Source of the DNA: Methanosarcinales archaeon
Lineage (GTDB): Archaea > Halobacteriota > Syntropharchaeia > Alkanophagales > Methanospirareceae
Length of the DNA stretch: 25,476 nt
Direction of reading: 5' to 3'
Assembly (NCBI GenBank): GCA_025464345.1
Contig: JAODGP010000003.1
Span: forward strand, 1-25,476
A program made the position numbers and the translations under genes. Positions within the stretch are counted from its first letter, which is position 1. The number at the start of each line of letters is the position of its first letter. Under the pieces are notes generated by a model. The model was not told the origin of the DNA. It saw only the letters and a list, made by a program, of their open reading frames with translations, and ran no database searches. Shown here one piece after another: positions 1-8,036 of the stretch.

Positions 1-248
1 AGCCGCCCCACTCGCTCCTCTGTGCGTGCCTGCGCCTCCGCCAGTGCCTCTACGCGTTCTTCAGTCCGCTTCTGTGCCTGCGTTAATTCAGCAATTGCGC
101 TCCGTAATTCCTCGAAATCTTCTCGCCTGACCGCGAATTCCGCCCTTAGACGTTCCATTATGGCATCCACAAGTCGGAGCATTGGCTTGTGCAACTCAAC
201 CGGGAATTCTTCCACTATCTCCTTGTATCCTCGCTTCGCTTCCGCCAT
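1..248 (-). CDS. Coiled-coil protein, N-terminal part (DUF3782/PD-(D/E)XK-type candidate)
   Basis: This gene runs off the left edge, so only the first 82 residues are visible. It begins MAEAKRGYKEIVEEFP, followed by a charged helical stretch. From about residue 54 it enters a 14-residue repeat of the form LxxAQxRTEERVxx, seen twice before the edge (LTQAQKRTEERVEA, then LAEAQARTEERVGR). This layout, a short N-terminal helix followed by tandem AQ-RTEE coiled-coil repeats, is what I associate with archaeal DUF3782-type proteins that carry a PD-(D/E)XK nuclease-like fold at the C-terminus. That domain would lie outside the window, so the family call is inference. A TATA-like element sits about 25-35 bp upstream and there is no clear ribosome binding site, so the mRNA may be leaderless. 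Confidence 0.7.
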   Translation of the reverse strand, partial: MAEAKRGYKEIVEEFPVELHKPMLRLVDAIMERLRAEFAVRREDFEELRSAIAELTQAQKRTEERVEALAEAQARTEERVGR

Positions 249-272
249 CTTATAATTTATATTTCCTCTATG

Positions 273-284
273 CCTATATATTTT
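273..284 (-). promoter_or_regulatory. Putative TATA box for the left-edge coiled-coil gene
   Basis: Read on the minus strand this is AAAATATATAGG, centred about 30 bp before the ATG at 248. That spacing fits an archaeal TATA element driving a leaderless or nearly leaderless transcript. It abuts the stop codon of the upstream receiver gene, so the coiled-coil gene probably has its own promoter. Confidence 0.4.
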
Positions 285-676
285 TACGATTCACGTTCCA
301 GAATATTTACTATCTCCTCCACAATACTGTGCCAGTCTGCGTCTTTATTTATCGTCCCTCTTGCTCCTGCTTTTAATGCCTCTCTTTCTATCTCTGTTCC
401 AGCGTATGCGGTGAAGAGGTATATATTTGCACCCGGGTCGGTTTCCATTATCCTTTTTGTTGCTTCAACACCATCCATCACCGGCATTCTGAGGTCCATC
501 AGCACGAGGTGCGGTTTCTCACCATTACTTACCAGTTTCCTGTATTCCTCAACGCCTGCCTCTCCATTTAAGGCACAGTGCACGGTGAACGTGTGCTTCT
601 TAACCCGCGCTAAAAAGATGGATAATAATTTGTGAAAAGCTTTTTCATCCTCTACAAGCAATATATGATATTCCAT
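284..676 (-). CDS. Single-domain response regulator (CheY-like receiver)
   Basis: The product is 130 residues and consists of one receiver domain with no output domain. The acidic pocket is in LLVEDE (residues 6-11), the phospho-accepting Asp is D61 in LVLMDLRMP, the switch Thr lies in LFTAYAG (about residue 89), and the conserved Lys is K111. An in-frame ATG 49 codons upstream would start inside the preceding gene. I prefer the ATG at 676 because GAGGTGA precedes it at normal spacing and the receiver fold starts there. Only one base separates it from the stop codon of the upstream REC-REC gene, so the two are surely co-transcribed and probably act in one phosphorelay. The output partner is unknown. 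Confidence 0.9.
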   Translation of the reverse strand: MEYHILLVEDEKAFHKLLSIFLARVKKHTFTVHCALNGEAGVEEYRKLVSNGEKPHLVLMDLRMPVMDGVEATKRIMETDPGANIYLFTAYAGTEIEREALKAGARGTINKDADWHSIVEEIVNILERES

Positions 677-677
677 T

Positions 678-1769
678 TTATTCACCTCTCTTCTGTGCAC
701 CCAGCAGTGCATCCCGTACCAGTTCCTGGACTTCCTCGATCCTCTCCCGTATGATTCTGATTCTCTCTTTCTGCTCGTCATCGAGATTGTTGCTCTCAAG
801 TAATATGTCCGCGTACCCTCCAATGATAGCCACGGGTGTGATAATTCTGTGTGATGTCTCCCTCAGGAAGTGCTCTCTCGCTCTATAAGCCTCTTTCAGT
901 TCTTTTGTCCTTTCTTCAACCATCTTCTCCAGGTCCCTTGCATACTGCTCCCTCAATTTACTTTCTATCTCTAATTCTCGCTTACGGGCTGCGAGCCCGC
1001 GACGAAGTTCAAGTACTTCAATACCCTTACTTACTGATGTGACGAGGTCATCCAGTGAAAGAGGCTTCTTCAGGTAGTCGAAGACGCCGAGCTTCAACGC
1101 CCTTATCGCTCTCTCATGGTTGCCATAGCCAGTGATGACAATGGAAACGAAATCATCGGTGTGTTCTCTGCATTTGCCGAGCATCTCTAAGCCATCCATC
1201 ACCGGCATCTTTATGTCTGCAATCACCACATCCACATGGTTGTTCCTGAAATATTCGAAGCCCTCAGCGCCGTCATAAGCCACTGCTACCTCATAGCAGC
1301 CTTCCTTCTCTAACTCTCGCCTGATCCATTCGCATATATCGGGCTCGTCATCCACCACCAGAATGCGATACTTCAAAGTCTCCTTCTCTTCCACTGCTCG
1401 CTTCTGACGAACACGGAATACCGCAGCATGGAGTTCCTCCAACGAAATCGGCTTACGCAGGTAGTCAATTGCACCGAGTCGTATTGCCTCTATCGCTTTT
1501 TCCTCGTCTCCATACCCGGTGATAATAATGACGTCTAAATCGAGACGTGCTTCTCGAACCCATTTCAGCAGTTCAAAACCATTGAGCCATGGCAGTCTGA
1601 GGTCGAGGAGGAGCAGTTCGTAACCTCTGCCTTTATCCTTTGCTCCCTTTAGCTTCTCCAGCACACCAACAGGCGAGGTGGTGTAATCAGCTTCGTAACC
1701 CTCTTTTCGCAGCTCACGCTGTAACCATCTGCATATCTCCTCCTCATCATCCACTATCAGCACTCTCAT
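678..1769 (-). CDS. Double-receiver protein with histidine-kinase DHp domain but no ATPase domain
   Basis: The product is 363 residues. Receiver 1 covers about residues 1-120 (IVDDEE, phospho-Asp D56 in LLLLDLRLP, Lys K106). Receiver 2 covers about 133-255 (VVDDEPD, D185 in VIADIKMP, Lys K235). A coiled coil follows (about 255-298, rich in E, K and R). The last 65 residues resemble a HisKA dimerisation/phosphotransfer domain: REHFLRETSHRIITPVAIIG aligns with the H-box, with H307 as candidate phospho-acceptor. The protein stops right after the second DHp helix (GAQKRGE), so no N, G1 or G2 boxes of a HATPase_c domain are present. It may act as a phosphotransfer hub or be phosphorylated by a kinase in trans. 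It is followed one base later by a stand-alone receiver. Domain calls are firm; the role is inferred. Confidence 0.87.
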   Translation of the reverse strand: MRVLIVDDEEEICRWLQRELRKEGYEADYTTSPVGVLEKLKGAKDKGRGYELLLLDLRLPWLNGFELLKWVREARLDLDVIIITGYGDEEKAIEAIRLGAIDYLRKPISLEELHAAVFRVRQKRAVEEKETLKYRILVVDDEPDICEWIRRELEKEGCYEVAVAYDGAEGFEYFRNNHVDVVIADIKMPVMDGLEMLGKCREHTDDFVSIVITGYGNHERAIRALKLGVFDYLKKPLSLDDLVTSVSKGIEVLELRRGLAARKRELEIESKLREQYARDLEKMVEERTKELKEAYRAREHFLRETSHRIITPVAIIGGYADILLESNNLDDEQKERIRIIRERIEEVQELVRDALLGAQKRGE

Positions 1770-1819
1770 TTTACGATTGTACTGTTTTTCAATGATTTAC
1801 ACAAATAACCTGTGATAAA

Positions 1820-1829
1820 CATTTATACC
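1820..1829 (-). promoter_or_regulatory. Putative TATA box for the REC-REC operon
   Basis: On the minus strand it reads GGTATAAATG, about 55 bp upstream of the ATG at 1769. Initiation about 25 bp downstream would give a leader of some 30 nt. The rest of the gap 1770-2034 is AT-rich and shows no gene, repeat or structured RNA that I can recognise. Confidence 0.4.
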
Positions 1830-2034
1830 CCCTATTCGAAATTATTTTGTCAGGTCTTGCTTCCTCAAGAACTACAAGCAGTGAGGTACGATATATTATC
1901 ATCCTCAGCCATAGATTACTTTACACAGATATAAGTTTTTCTATTTTTACAAATATTCCCATGCATGAGGAGCTGCTTTTCTGACTCATTTCTACGGATA
2001 AGGGTAAGAAGATTTAATTGAATTTGTCACACTA

Positions 2035-3213
2035 TCACCTGATTAAGCCTTTCAGCGTTAGATATGCGACCGCTATTATTACAGCAACGGCAGATACTGC
2101 ACCGAAGCCCGGCACTTTCGGCGCTGGTACTGGCGTTTGACGCTGTGCTGGCGTTGGCTCCACGTGCTCCATAATCACCAAACTTTTCAGCTCTGCCGGC
2201 ACATTACCGCTTCCTTCCGGTGGCACGACTGGTGGCTGCCCTCGCCCGGCAAAAATCTGCAGCCCGGCATCGCCAATCACGAACTTCACGAACTCCAATC
2301 CTGTATCAGGATTTTCTGCATTCTTCGGCACGGTTATACCATAAACAATTGGCTTGCCGGTCTGTAGCTTACCATCCACAGTTTGCACTTTCACCTCCCT
2401 GTACACATCCGCATACTCTATCCTGCTCAGGTCTATCTGCTCAGGCAAATCAATGAACGCCAAATCATGCTGAACAGCAACGCTGCGGTATTCAAATGCG
2501 TAATCCAGCCCGCCCTGCTCGACAAGCGCCACGAGTTCAACCGATTTCGGTCTTATATTAACCTTCCCGGTATCCGGTTTCTGGTCTTCCGGCACCGTTA
2601 TTATATATCCACCACCTTCTTCCCGCGCGGTAATCGCCGTGGTATTGAGGACCAGATCGTCGAATATATGGTCATCGCCGTAATGTAACTCTGCAAGCTG
2701 CATAACCATCAGCGACCTGTACCCACAGGGGTCGAGATTCGGATTCGAGAATCCGAAGACCACGCCATCTCTGCGAAGGATGTTATACCAGTTCTCAGGT
2801 GTGATTTCAGCCGCATATTTGCTGCTCTCACTATATGCAAGCACCATATCGTTCGTCGCAAATCGCACGTACCAGTCCGCATACCCGGGATACATCATGC
2901 CAGGTATGAGCGAGTAATCAGCAACTGCGAGTACATCCGCCGGTTTCCCGATATCTGTTATTTGCCGCACCGCCTTCACACTGCCCATTGATTCACGCCG
3001 CACGTCTATACCGGGATTCGCAGCCTCAAACTCCCTCTCCGCATCCGCTAAAGGGACTGCTAAACTGCCTGCGTGGAAGACTTTTACCGTTTTTGCCTGC
3101 TCTGCTTCCCCAAACGGGACGTAAAAAGCAGTTAACGAGACGCAGGCAATCACTATCAGCGTCCCAAATACCGGTCTCTTTACCATCACCGATATGTAAA
3201 AATGACGATTCAT
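2035..3213 (-). CDS. wtpA: Tungstate/molybdate-binding ABC transporter protein WtpA with PGF-CTERM tail
   Basis: The product is 392 residues and is the extracellular binding protein for tungstate or molybdate. An N-terminal signal peptide (basic start, hydrophobic about 11-34) is followed by family motifs: VFHAGSLAVPL, REFEAANPGIDVRRE, GKPADVLAVADYSLI, FGFSNPNLDPCGYRSL and DYAFEYRSVAVQH. The C-terminus has a Pro/Thr-rich linker, then PGF at 368-370, a hydrophobic helix and a basic end (KGLIR). That is the layout of PGF-CTERM signals cut by archaeosortase ArtA, so the mature protein is probably lipid-anchored on the surface. Permease (WtpB) and ATPase (WtpC) genes are not adjacent; the next gene upstream is mobB, 14 bp away. 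An internal ATG at codon 10 is a possible alternative start. Confidence 0.93.
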   Translation of the reverse strand: MNRHFYISVMVKRPVFGTLIVIACVSLTAFYVPFGEAEQAKTVKVFHAGSLAVPLADAEREFEAANPGIDVRRESMGSVKAVRQITDIGKPADVLAVADYSLIPGMMYPGYADWYVRFATNDMVLAYSESSKYAAEITPENWYNILRRDGVVFGFSNPNLDPCGYRSLMVMQLAELHYGDDHIFDDLVLNTTAITAREEGGGYIITVPEDQKPDTGKVNIRPKSVELVALVEQGGLDYAFEYRSVAVQHDLAFIDLPEQIDLSRIEYADVYREVKVQTVDGKLQTGKPIVYGITVPKNAENPDTGLEFVKFVIGDAGLQIFAGRGQPPVVPPEGSGNVPAELKSLVIMEHVEPTPAQRQTPVPAPKVPGFGAVSAVAVIIAVAYLTLKGLIR

Positions 3214-3227
3214 TCTTTTAAAGATAT

Positions 3228-3650
3228 TTATTCACTATCCAGACCTTTCATCCAGCTCAGAATCTCGGCGAGATTATCTTCGTATTTCATCGCACCTTCA
3301 AGCTCGATATCACCAACAGCGATCTTCGGTATCCTCTCTCCCCTGCGACCCTCCACAAGTATCAGATCCGGACGTGCAATCTTATTCAGAATATCCACAA
3401 TCTCTTTCAGGTCCATCCCTCGCTTGAATATGAATGCAGTCTCATTTGGTGAAGAACTTACGACCACACTCGCACCAGCTTCGCCGTGTCTCCACGTGTC
3501 TTTACCCTCTGTATCGATTGAGAACCTCTTCGGGATATTCTTTATCGTTGCAATCCTGTATCCTTCTTTTTTCAGACGCCTGATCAATTCCTCAATCAGC
3601 GTGGTCTTACCACTGTTTTGATAGCCGCAGATCCCTATTACGTTCTTCAT
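3228..3650 (-). CDS. mobB: Molybdopterin-guanine dinucleotide biosynthesis adaptor protein MobB
   Basis: The product is a 140-residue P-loop GTPase-like protein. The Walker A loop is GYQNSGKTT (residues 9-17). The MobB signature follows: an Ile-Lys segment, FSIDTEGKDTWRHGEAGAS (about 43-61), then LILVEGRRGERIPKIAV (about 96-112), equivalent to the usual LVEGFK. MobB binds nucleotide and assists MobA in converting molybdopterin to its guanine dinucleotide form, as used by DMSO-reductase-family and other Mo/W enzymes. It lies between wtpA and the flavoprotein fusion in the same orientation, which fits a molybdenum/tungsten cofactor cluster. No mobA is visible nearby. Confidence 0.9.
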   Translation of the reverse strand: MKNVIGICGYQNSGKTTLIEELIRRLKKEGYRIATIKNIPKRFSIDTEGKDTWRHGEAGASVVVSSSPNETAFIFKRGMDLKEIVDILNKIARPDLILVEGRRGERIPKIAVGDIELEGAMKYEDNLAEILSWMKGLDSE

Positions 3651-3654
3651 CTCT

Positions 3655-6312
3655 TCACTCTTTTATATGAGCCGCAACCAGAGCTGTCAGATCCTCTATC
3701 CTCAGCCCGTAGCTCTTCAGCTTAACATCATTCTCAATCGCGCAATCGAGATGTATCCAGCATTTCGGGCATGTAACAACGAGCTTTGATGCGCCTGTCT
3801 CTTCTGCTTCTATCAGCCTTGCACGCTGCATCGCTCTCGCCACAGGGCTGCAGCTCAACAAACTGCTCACACCGCAACACAGCCCATGCTCACTGTTATG
3901 CCTCATCTCCACCTGCTTCAGACCCGGTATACGGGCAAGCATCGCCCTTGGCGGCTCATACAGCCTGAGATGTCGCAACCGGCACGGGTCGTGATACGTA
4001 ATAACGAGCCCCGATTCCTTAAGATTCAGTGCCTTATCACGCAAAAACTCAGAGATGTGTACGAGTTCAAACTCCAGGTCGTCACCGTAAAATCTGCGAT
4101 AGTCCACTTCAAAAGTCCTGAGGCATTCCGCACAGGAGAATACCACGGTCTTCGCCCCGCTCGCTCTTATCACCTCTATATTTGCATTCATCAGCGTTTT
4201 GAAGCCCGATTCATCACCGAGCCAGAGCAGGTCATGCCCGCAGCACCTCTCTTCACGGCTCACCGCAGGCACTATACCGGCATGGTTGAGCAGTCTCACC
4301 GCACTGCGTGCGATATCAAGCAATCTCAAATTCCTCCGGTCGCTATATACACGGTCGAGATATGACAGGCAGCCACAGAAATAATAGACTTCGCCACTCG
4401 AAGCAACTTCCAGGTCGTGCGCACCCTCAAGCCAGCTCAGCCTGTCGGTGTTGCTTATCATCTCCTCCATCTGCTTCTGCATGGCGTAGTGCGGTATATT
4501 GCCACGACTGACCGCCAGAACCCTCAAACCCTGTATGAACCCCAGGAAATCCACACCATAGGGGCATACAGCATTACATATGCCACAGGTGATGCATGAC
4601 CATATACCTTCACTTAACGCCAGTCTGGATACATCCTCCATCATAGCGATGCCTGCGAGTTTACGTGGCGAGAACCCGATGTCTATTGCGGCAACCGGGC
4701 ATGAAGCAGTGCATTCGCCGCATTCCGCACATTTATTCACACCTGTGTGATGCACCAGTCTCGCTATGTACTCATCCGCATCTTTCACCTCTGCTTTCAA
4801 ATCCTTAACGGTGAGGAGACAGCCACGACAGCTCAGACATCTATCAGCTTCCTTAATAGCTTCAGTCTCTGATAAGCACTGCTTCACCTCTTTGAAACTG
4901 CTCTTACGCTCCTCTATATCAATCTCCGGTATCTCGCACCTGCCTGCATGGGTTATCAATTCCAGCTCATGCTCGAGACTCAACTCCTCATCTATGTATT
5001 CCACTTCACCCGGGAGTTCCTCCTGCTTGTGCTTCACACGACGTTGCAGTTCATTTACACCACTTAGAAAACGGTCTATTGACTCCGCAGCGATATTACC
5101 ATCAGCAATTGCATCAACGGCGAATGCAGCACCATGAACGCAATCGCCACCTGCGAATATGCCCTCTGCTGTTGTTGCACGTGACTCATCCACTTTTATC
5201 CTGTCTCTTTCTATATCAACACCGCTACCCTCGAGGAACTCGAGGTTTGAGGTCTGCCCTATTGCCGGTATCACCATATCAACATCCATGGTGAATCGCA
5301 GTCCTTTTATCGGTATCGGGTGCCTCCTGCCGGATTCATCGGGCGCACCCAGTTTCATCCTGACCAGTTCCAGCTTCTCCACTCTCTCTGTGCCGATAAT
5401 CCTCGCAGGTGTAGCCAGGAATACGAACTTCACACCCTCGTCTTCCGCTTCTCGAACCTCCTCCTCGCTGGCTGGCATCTCCGCTCGTGTCCTACGATAG
5501 ACTACGGTCACGTCCGCACCCATACGAATCAGACTTCTTGCAACGTCCATAGCCACATTACCACCGCCTATCACCGCCACTCGCTTACCGGTATGAGGCA
5601 CACTGCCATTCAGATTTAACTCACGGAGGAACTCAATGCCATGTATGACTCCCCTCAGGTGCTCTCCCTCCACGCCCAGTCGCCTGCTCTCATGCATACC
5701 CGTGGCGATGAATATGGCATCATAATCACGCCTTAACCGCTCAAACTCCTCTTTATCTATCTCCTTACCCGTTTCTATCTCTATACCGGACTGCTTGATT
5801 GCCTCTATCTCAGCCTTCAATACGTCCTTTGGCAATCTGTACGGGGGTATACCGGCAAATAGCATGCCACCTTCTATCGGCAGTTTCTCATAGACCTTCA
5901 CCTCATAGCCCTTACATGCCAGCCGGAAAGCAGCGGTGAGTCCGGCGGGTCCGGCACCGATTACTGCCACACGTTTCCGGTCGGTTTTCTGTATGGTTCC
6001 GGGGGCATGCACGTAATCACCCGCGAATCGCTTCACCGCGGCAATAGATACCGGCGCATCGAAATAACCACGCCGACAGCTCAATTCGCACGGATGATGA
6101 CATATCCTGCCGATGGTTGCGGGAAACGGTATCGTATCCATTATCAACGAATACGCATCACTGTGCTTACCCTCACGCACAAGCCGCAGATACCCGTGAA
6201 CATCGCAGCACGCAGGACAGGCTGATACACATCGCGGCACTTCACGGGCTATACCAAACCCCTCGCCGGGCTGCGGGTAATACCTGTACGGGGCTTTTCG
6301 CTCTATCTCCAT
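3655..6312 (-). CDS. Fusion flavoprotein: GltD-type NAD(P)H oxidoreductase, ferredoxin and two CCG (HdrB/HdrD-type) domains
   Basis: This 885-residue cytoplasmic protein joins several redox modules. Residues 1-110 form the GltD-type N-terminal Fe-S region (C28, C32, C35/C36; C71, C75, C79). Residues 113-420 form the flavin/pyridine-nucleotide part: GAGPAG (119-124) for FAD, GGGNVAMD (249-256) for NAD(P)H and GIFAGGDCVHG (384-394). A short Cys group (C492, C495, C498) precedes two 4Fe-4S motifs at C528/531/534/538 and C573/576/579/583. Residues 640-885 carry two CCG domains with CGC...RCCG...CAEC (646-730) and HDPCR...LCCG...CPKC (775-851), as in HdrB/HdrD and GlpC-like proteins. The full Cys set of both CCG domains is present. 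It probably moves electrons between NAD(P)H and a disulfide- or quinone-like or ferredoxin partner; the substrate is unknown. Its ATG overlaps the XPB stop codon by one base (TAATG). Confidence 0.88.
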   Translation of the reverse strand: MEIERKAPYRYYPQPGEGFGIAREVPRCVSACPACCDVHGYLRLVREGKHSDAYSLIMDTIPFPATIGRICHHPCELSCRRGYFDAPVSIAAVKRFAGDYVHAPGTIQKTDRKRVAVIGAGPAGLTAAFRLACKGYEVKVYEKLPIEGGMLFAGIPPYRLPKDVLKAEIEAIKQSGIEIETGKEIDKEEFERLRRDYDAIFIATGMHESRRLGVEGEHLRGVIHGIEFLRELNLNGSVPHTGKRVAVIGGGNVAMDVARSLIRMGADVTVVYRRTRAEMPASEEEVREAEDEGVKFVFLATPARIIGTERVEKLELVRMKLGAPDESGRRHPIPIKGLRFTMDVDMVIPAIGQTSNLEFLEGSGVDIERDRIKVDESRATTAEGIFAGGDCVHGAAFAVDAIADGNIAAESIDRFLSGVNELQRRVKHKQEELPGEVEYIDEELSLEHELELITHAGRCEIPEIDIEERKSSFKEVKQCLSETEAIKEADRCLSCRGCLLTVKDLKAEVKDADEYIARLVHHTGVNKCAECGECTASCPVAAIDIGFSPRKLAGIAMMEDVSRLALSEGIWSCITCGICNAVCPYGVDFLGFIQGLRVLAVSRGNIPHYAMQKQMEEMISNTDRLSWLEGAHDLEVASSGEVYYFCGCLSYLDRVYSDRRNLRLLDIARSAVRLLNHAGIVPAVSREERCCGHDLLWLGDESGFKTLMNANIEVIRASGAKTVVFSCAECLRTFEVDYRRFYGDDLEFELVHISEFLRDKALNLKESGLVITYHDPCRLRHLRLYEPPRAMLARIPGLKQVEMRHNSEHGLCCGVSSLLSCSPVARAMQRARLIEAEETGASKLVVTCPKCWIHLDCAIENDVKLKSYGLRIEDLTALVAAHIKE

Positions 6313-8000
6313 TATACCTCAAATGTATCAGTTATCACATACCGATAGCCCTGTTCGGTCAGGAACAACTGCCGCCTGGCACTGAAGTCCTGATCCTTCG
6401 TATCCTTACTCACAAGCGAGTAGAAGAATGCGGGAGAGCCGTCAGCTTTGGGTCTCAGTATCCGACCGAGCCGCTGCGCCTCCTCCTGACGTGAACCAAA
6501 TGTACCTGAGATCTGTATCGCGACATTTGCATCCGGGAGGTTAACTGCGAAGTTCGCTACCTTGGAGACCACTATCGTATCCAGCTTACCGTTTCTGAAA
6601 TCGTCATAAAGCTTCTCTCGCTCACGATTCGGCGTCTTACCGGTGAGAAGCGGTGCATTGAGCATCCTCGCTATCTGCTCTAACTGCTCTATATACATCC
6701 CTATCACCAGTATCTTATCACCCCGTGCACGATGGTACTCCACTATCTGCTTCGCCACTTCCAGCTTACGTGGATTCTCCGCTGCAATTCGATACTTACT
6801 CCTGTCTGATGCGAGTGCGTACATCAGCCTGCGCTCATCGTCCATACCCAACCTTATCTCGTTACAGATCGCTTCGGCGATCCAGCCCTGCTGTTCTAAC
6901 TCCTTCCATGGTGCATCGTATCGCTTGGGTCCGATGAGCGAGAATACATCCTTCTCCCTGCCATCTTCTCGCACAAGCGTTGCGGTCAGCCCCAATCGCC
7001 GCTTCGCCTGCAGTTCCGCAGTTATCCTGAATACCGGCGCGGGCAGCAGATGCACCTCATCATATATTATCAGACCCCAGTTCCGCTCGTTAAACAATGC
7101 GAAATGCGGGTAATATGCGTTATCAGTCTGCCCTTTACGTCTCGGTCTGTATGTTAGAATCTGATACGTGGCAATGGTTATAGGCTTGATCTCCTTCTTC
7201 TCTCCACTGTACTCGCCTATGTCATCACTCACCAGGTCAGTCTTGTCCAGCAGCTCATCCCGCCACTGACGTGAAGCGACCGTGCTGGTGGTGATTATGA
7301 GCGTATTGGTCTCCAGTTTCGCCATTACCCCCATACCCACCATCGTCTTGCCCGCTCCACATGGCAGTACCACAACACCACTGCCACCCGCTGCGCTGCC
7401 GCCTGCATAGAACGCGTCTACCGCTTCCTTCTGGTACTTACGCAGCGAGAACGGCAGTCCTGCTCTCGTGGTCTCACGCAGCTGAAGCGGGAAGAATTCT
7501 CCTTCTACATACCCCACGAGGTCCTCCGCTGGAAACCCGATATCAGTAAGCGCCTTCTTTATGTAACCACGCGCTCCCGGCTCCACAACCACCGTTCGAG
7601 CATCTATCTGCTCACCCGTGAGGTAACGCTGAACCGCTTTGTTCCTCGTCACCTCCTTCAGCAGTATCTCATCCTCACTCCTGAGTACAACCGCTCCGGC
7701 ATGCTTCTCCAGCTTCAATCGCCCGTATCTCGATATGTAATCCTCTATGTCCCGTATGACATTCTCAGGTACTTCATATCGGCTGAACGATTCCAGAGCT
7801 GCAACAATCTCCGATGCGGTCATACCGGTAGCTGCCGCGTTCCACAGTGATAGATTGGTTATCCTGTACGTATGAACATGCTCAGGACTCTTAATGAGCT
7901 CAGCAAACCGTATTATAGCATCACGGGCATCCTCAAACTCGGGATTATCCACCTCCAGCAGAATCGTCTTATCGCTCTGCACGATCAGTGGGCGACTCAT
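6312..8000 (-). CDS. xpb: XPB/ERCC3-like DNA helicase
   Basis: The product is 562 residues and belongs to SF2 helicases of the XPB/RAD25 type, which unwind DNA 3'-5' in repair or transcription. The N-terminal ~180 residues form the archaeal XPB damage-recognition-like region. The helicase core follows: LRKYQKEAV (Q-like), PCGAGKT Walker A (about 213-219), DEVH (314-317), GLTATLVRED (337-346) containing the RED motif diagnostic for XPB, then in domain 2 VVSKVANFAVNLPDANVAIQ and QRLGRILRPK (motif VI). Length is normal for archaeal XPB. The nuclease partner Bax1 is not adjacent; the downstream gene is the flavoprotein fusion, coupled by a one-base overlap. A TATA-like element in the gap after moaE suggests its own leaderless promoter. 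Confidence 0.95.
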   Translation of the reverse strand: MSRPLIVQSDKTILLEVDNPEFEDARDAIIRFAELIKSPEHVHTYRITNLSLWNAAATGMTASEIVAALESFSRYEVPENVIRDIEDYISRYGRLKLEKHAGAVVLRSEDEILLKEVTRNKAVQRYLTGEQIDARTVVVEPGARGYIKKALTDIGFPAEDLVGYVEGEFFPLQLRETTRAGLPFSLRKYQKEAVDAFYAGGSAAGGSGVVVLPCGAGKTMVGMGVMAKLETNTLIITTSTVASRQWRDELLDKTDLVSDDIGEYSGEKKEIKPITIATYQILTYRPRRKGQTDNAYYPHFALFNERNWGLIIYDEVHLLPAPVFRITAELQAKRRLGLTATLVREDGREKDVFSLIGPKRYDAPWKELEQQGWIAEAICNEIRLGMDDERRLMYALASDRSKYRIAAENPRKLEVAKQIVEYHRARGDKILVIGMYIEQLEQIARMLNAPLLTGKTPNREREKLYDDFRNGKLDTIVVSKVANFAVNLPDANVAIQISGTFGSRQEEAQRLGRILRPKADGSPAFFYSLVSKDTKDQDFSARRQLFLTEQGYRYVITDTFEV

Positions 8001-8021
8001 GATATAAAATATTCTAAGTGC

Positions 8022-8032
8022 AAAATAAAAGC
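8022..8032 (-). promoter_or_regulatory. Putative TATA box for xpb
   Basis: On the minus strand it reads GCTTTTATTTT in the 36-bp gap between the moaE stop and the xpb start at 8000. The ~26 bp spacing to the ATG fits a leaderless mRNA. It implies that the xpb-fusion-mobB-wtpA run can be transcribed independently of moaE. Confidence 0.4.
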
Positions 8033-8036
8033 CTTC

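Noticed and set aside
284..823. A 179-residue version of the lone receiver starting at 823
   Set aside because: The extra 49 residues are antisense-like, basic and lie inside the upstream gene; the receiver domain and its Shine-Dalgarno point to the ATG at 676.
1770..2034. A possible CRISPR leader or terminator in the AT-rich gap
   Set aside because: No direct repeats are present, and the T-runs are on the plus strand with no plus-strand gene ending there.
3886..5500. Several open frames on the plus strand opposite the flavoprotein fusion
   Set aside because: They are shadows of a long, well-supported coding region; their composition is low in sense-like motifs and none matches a family.
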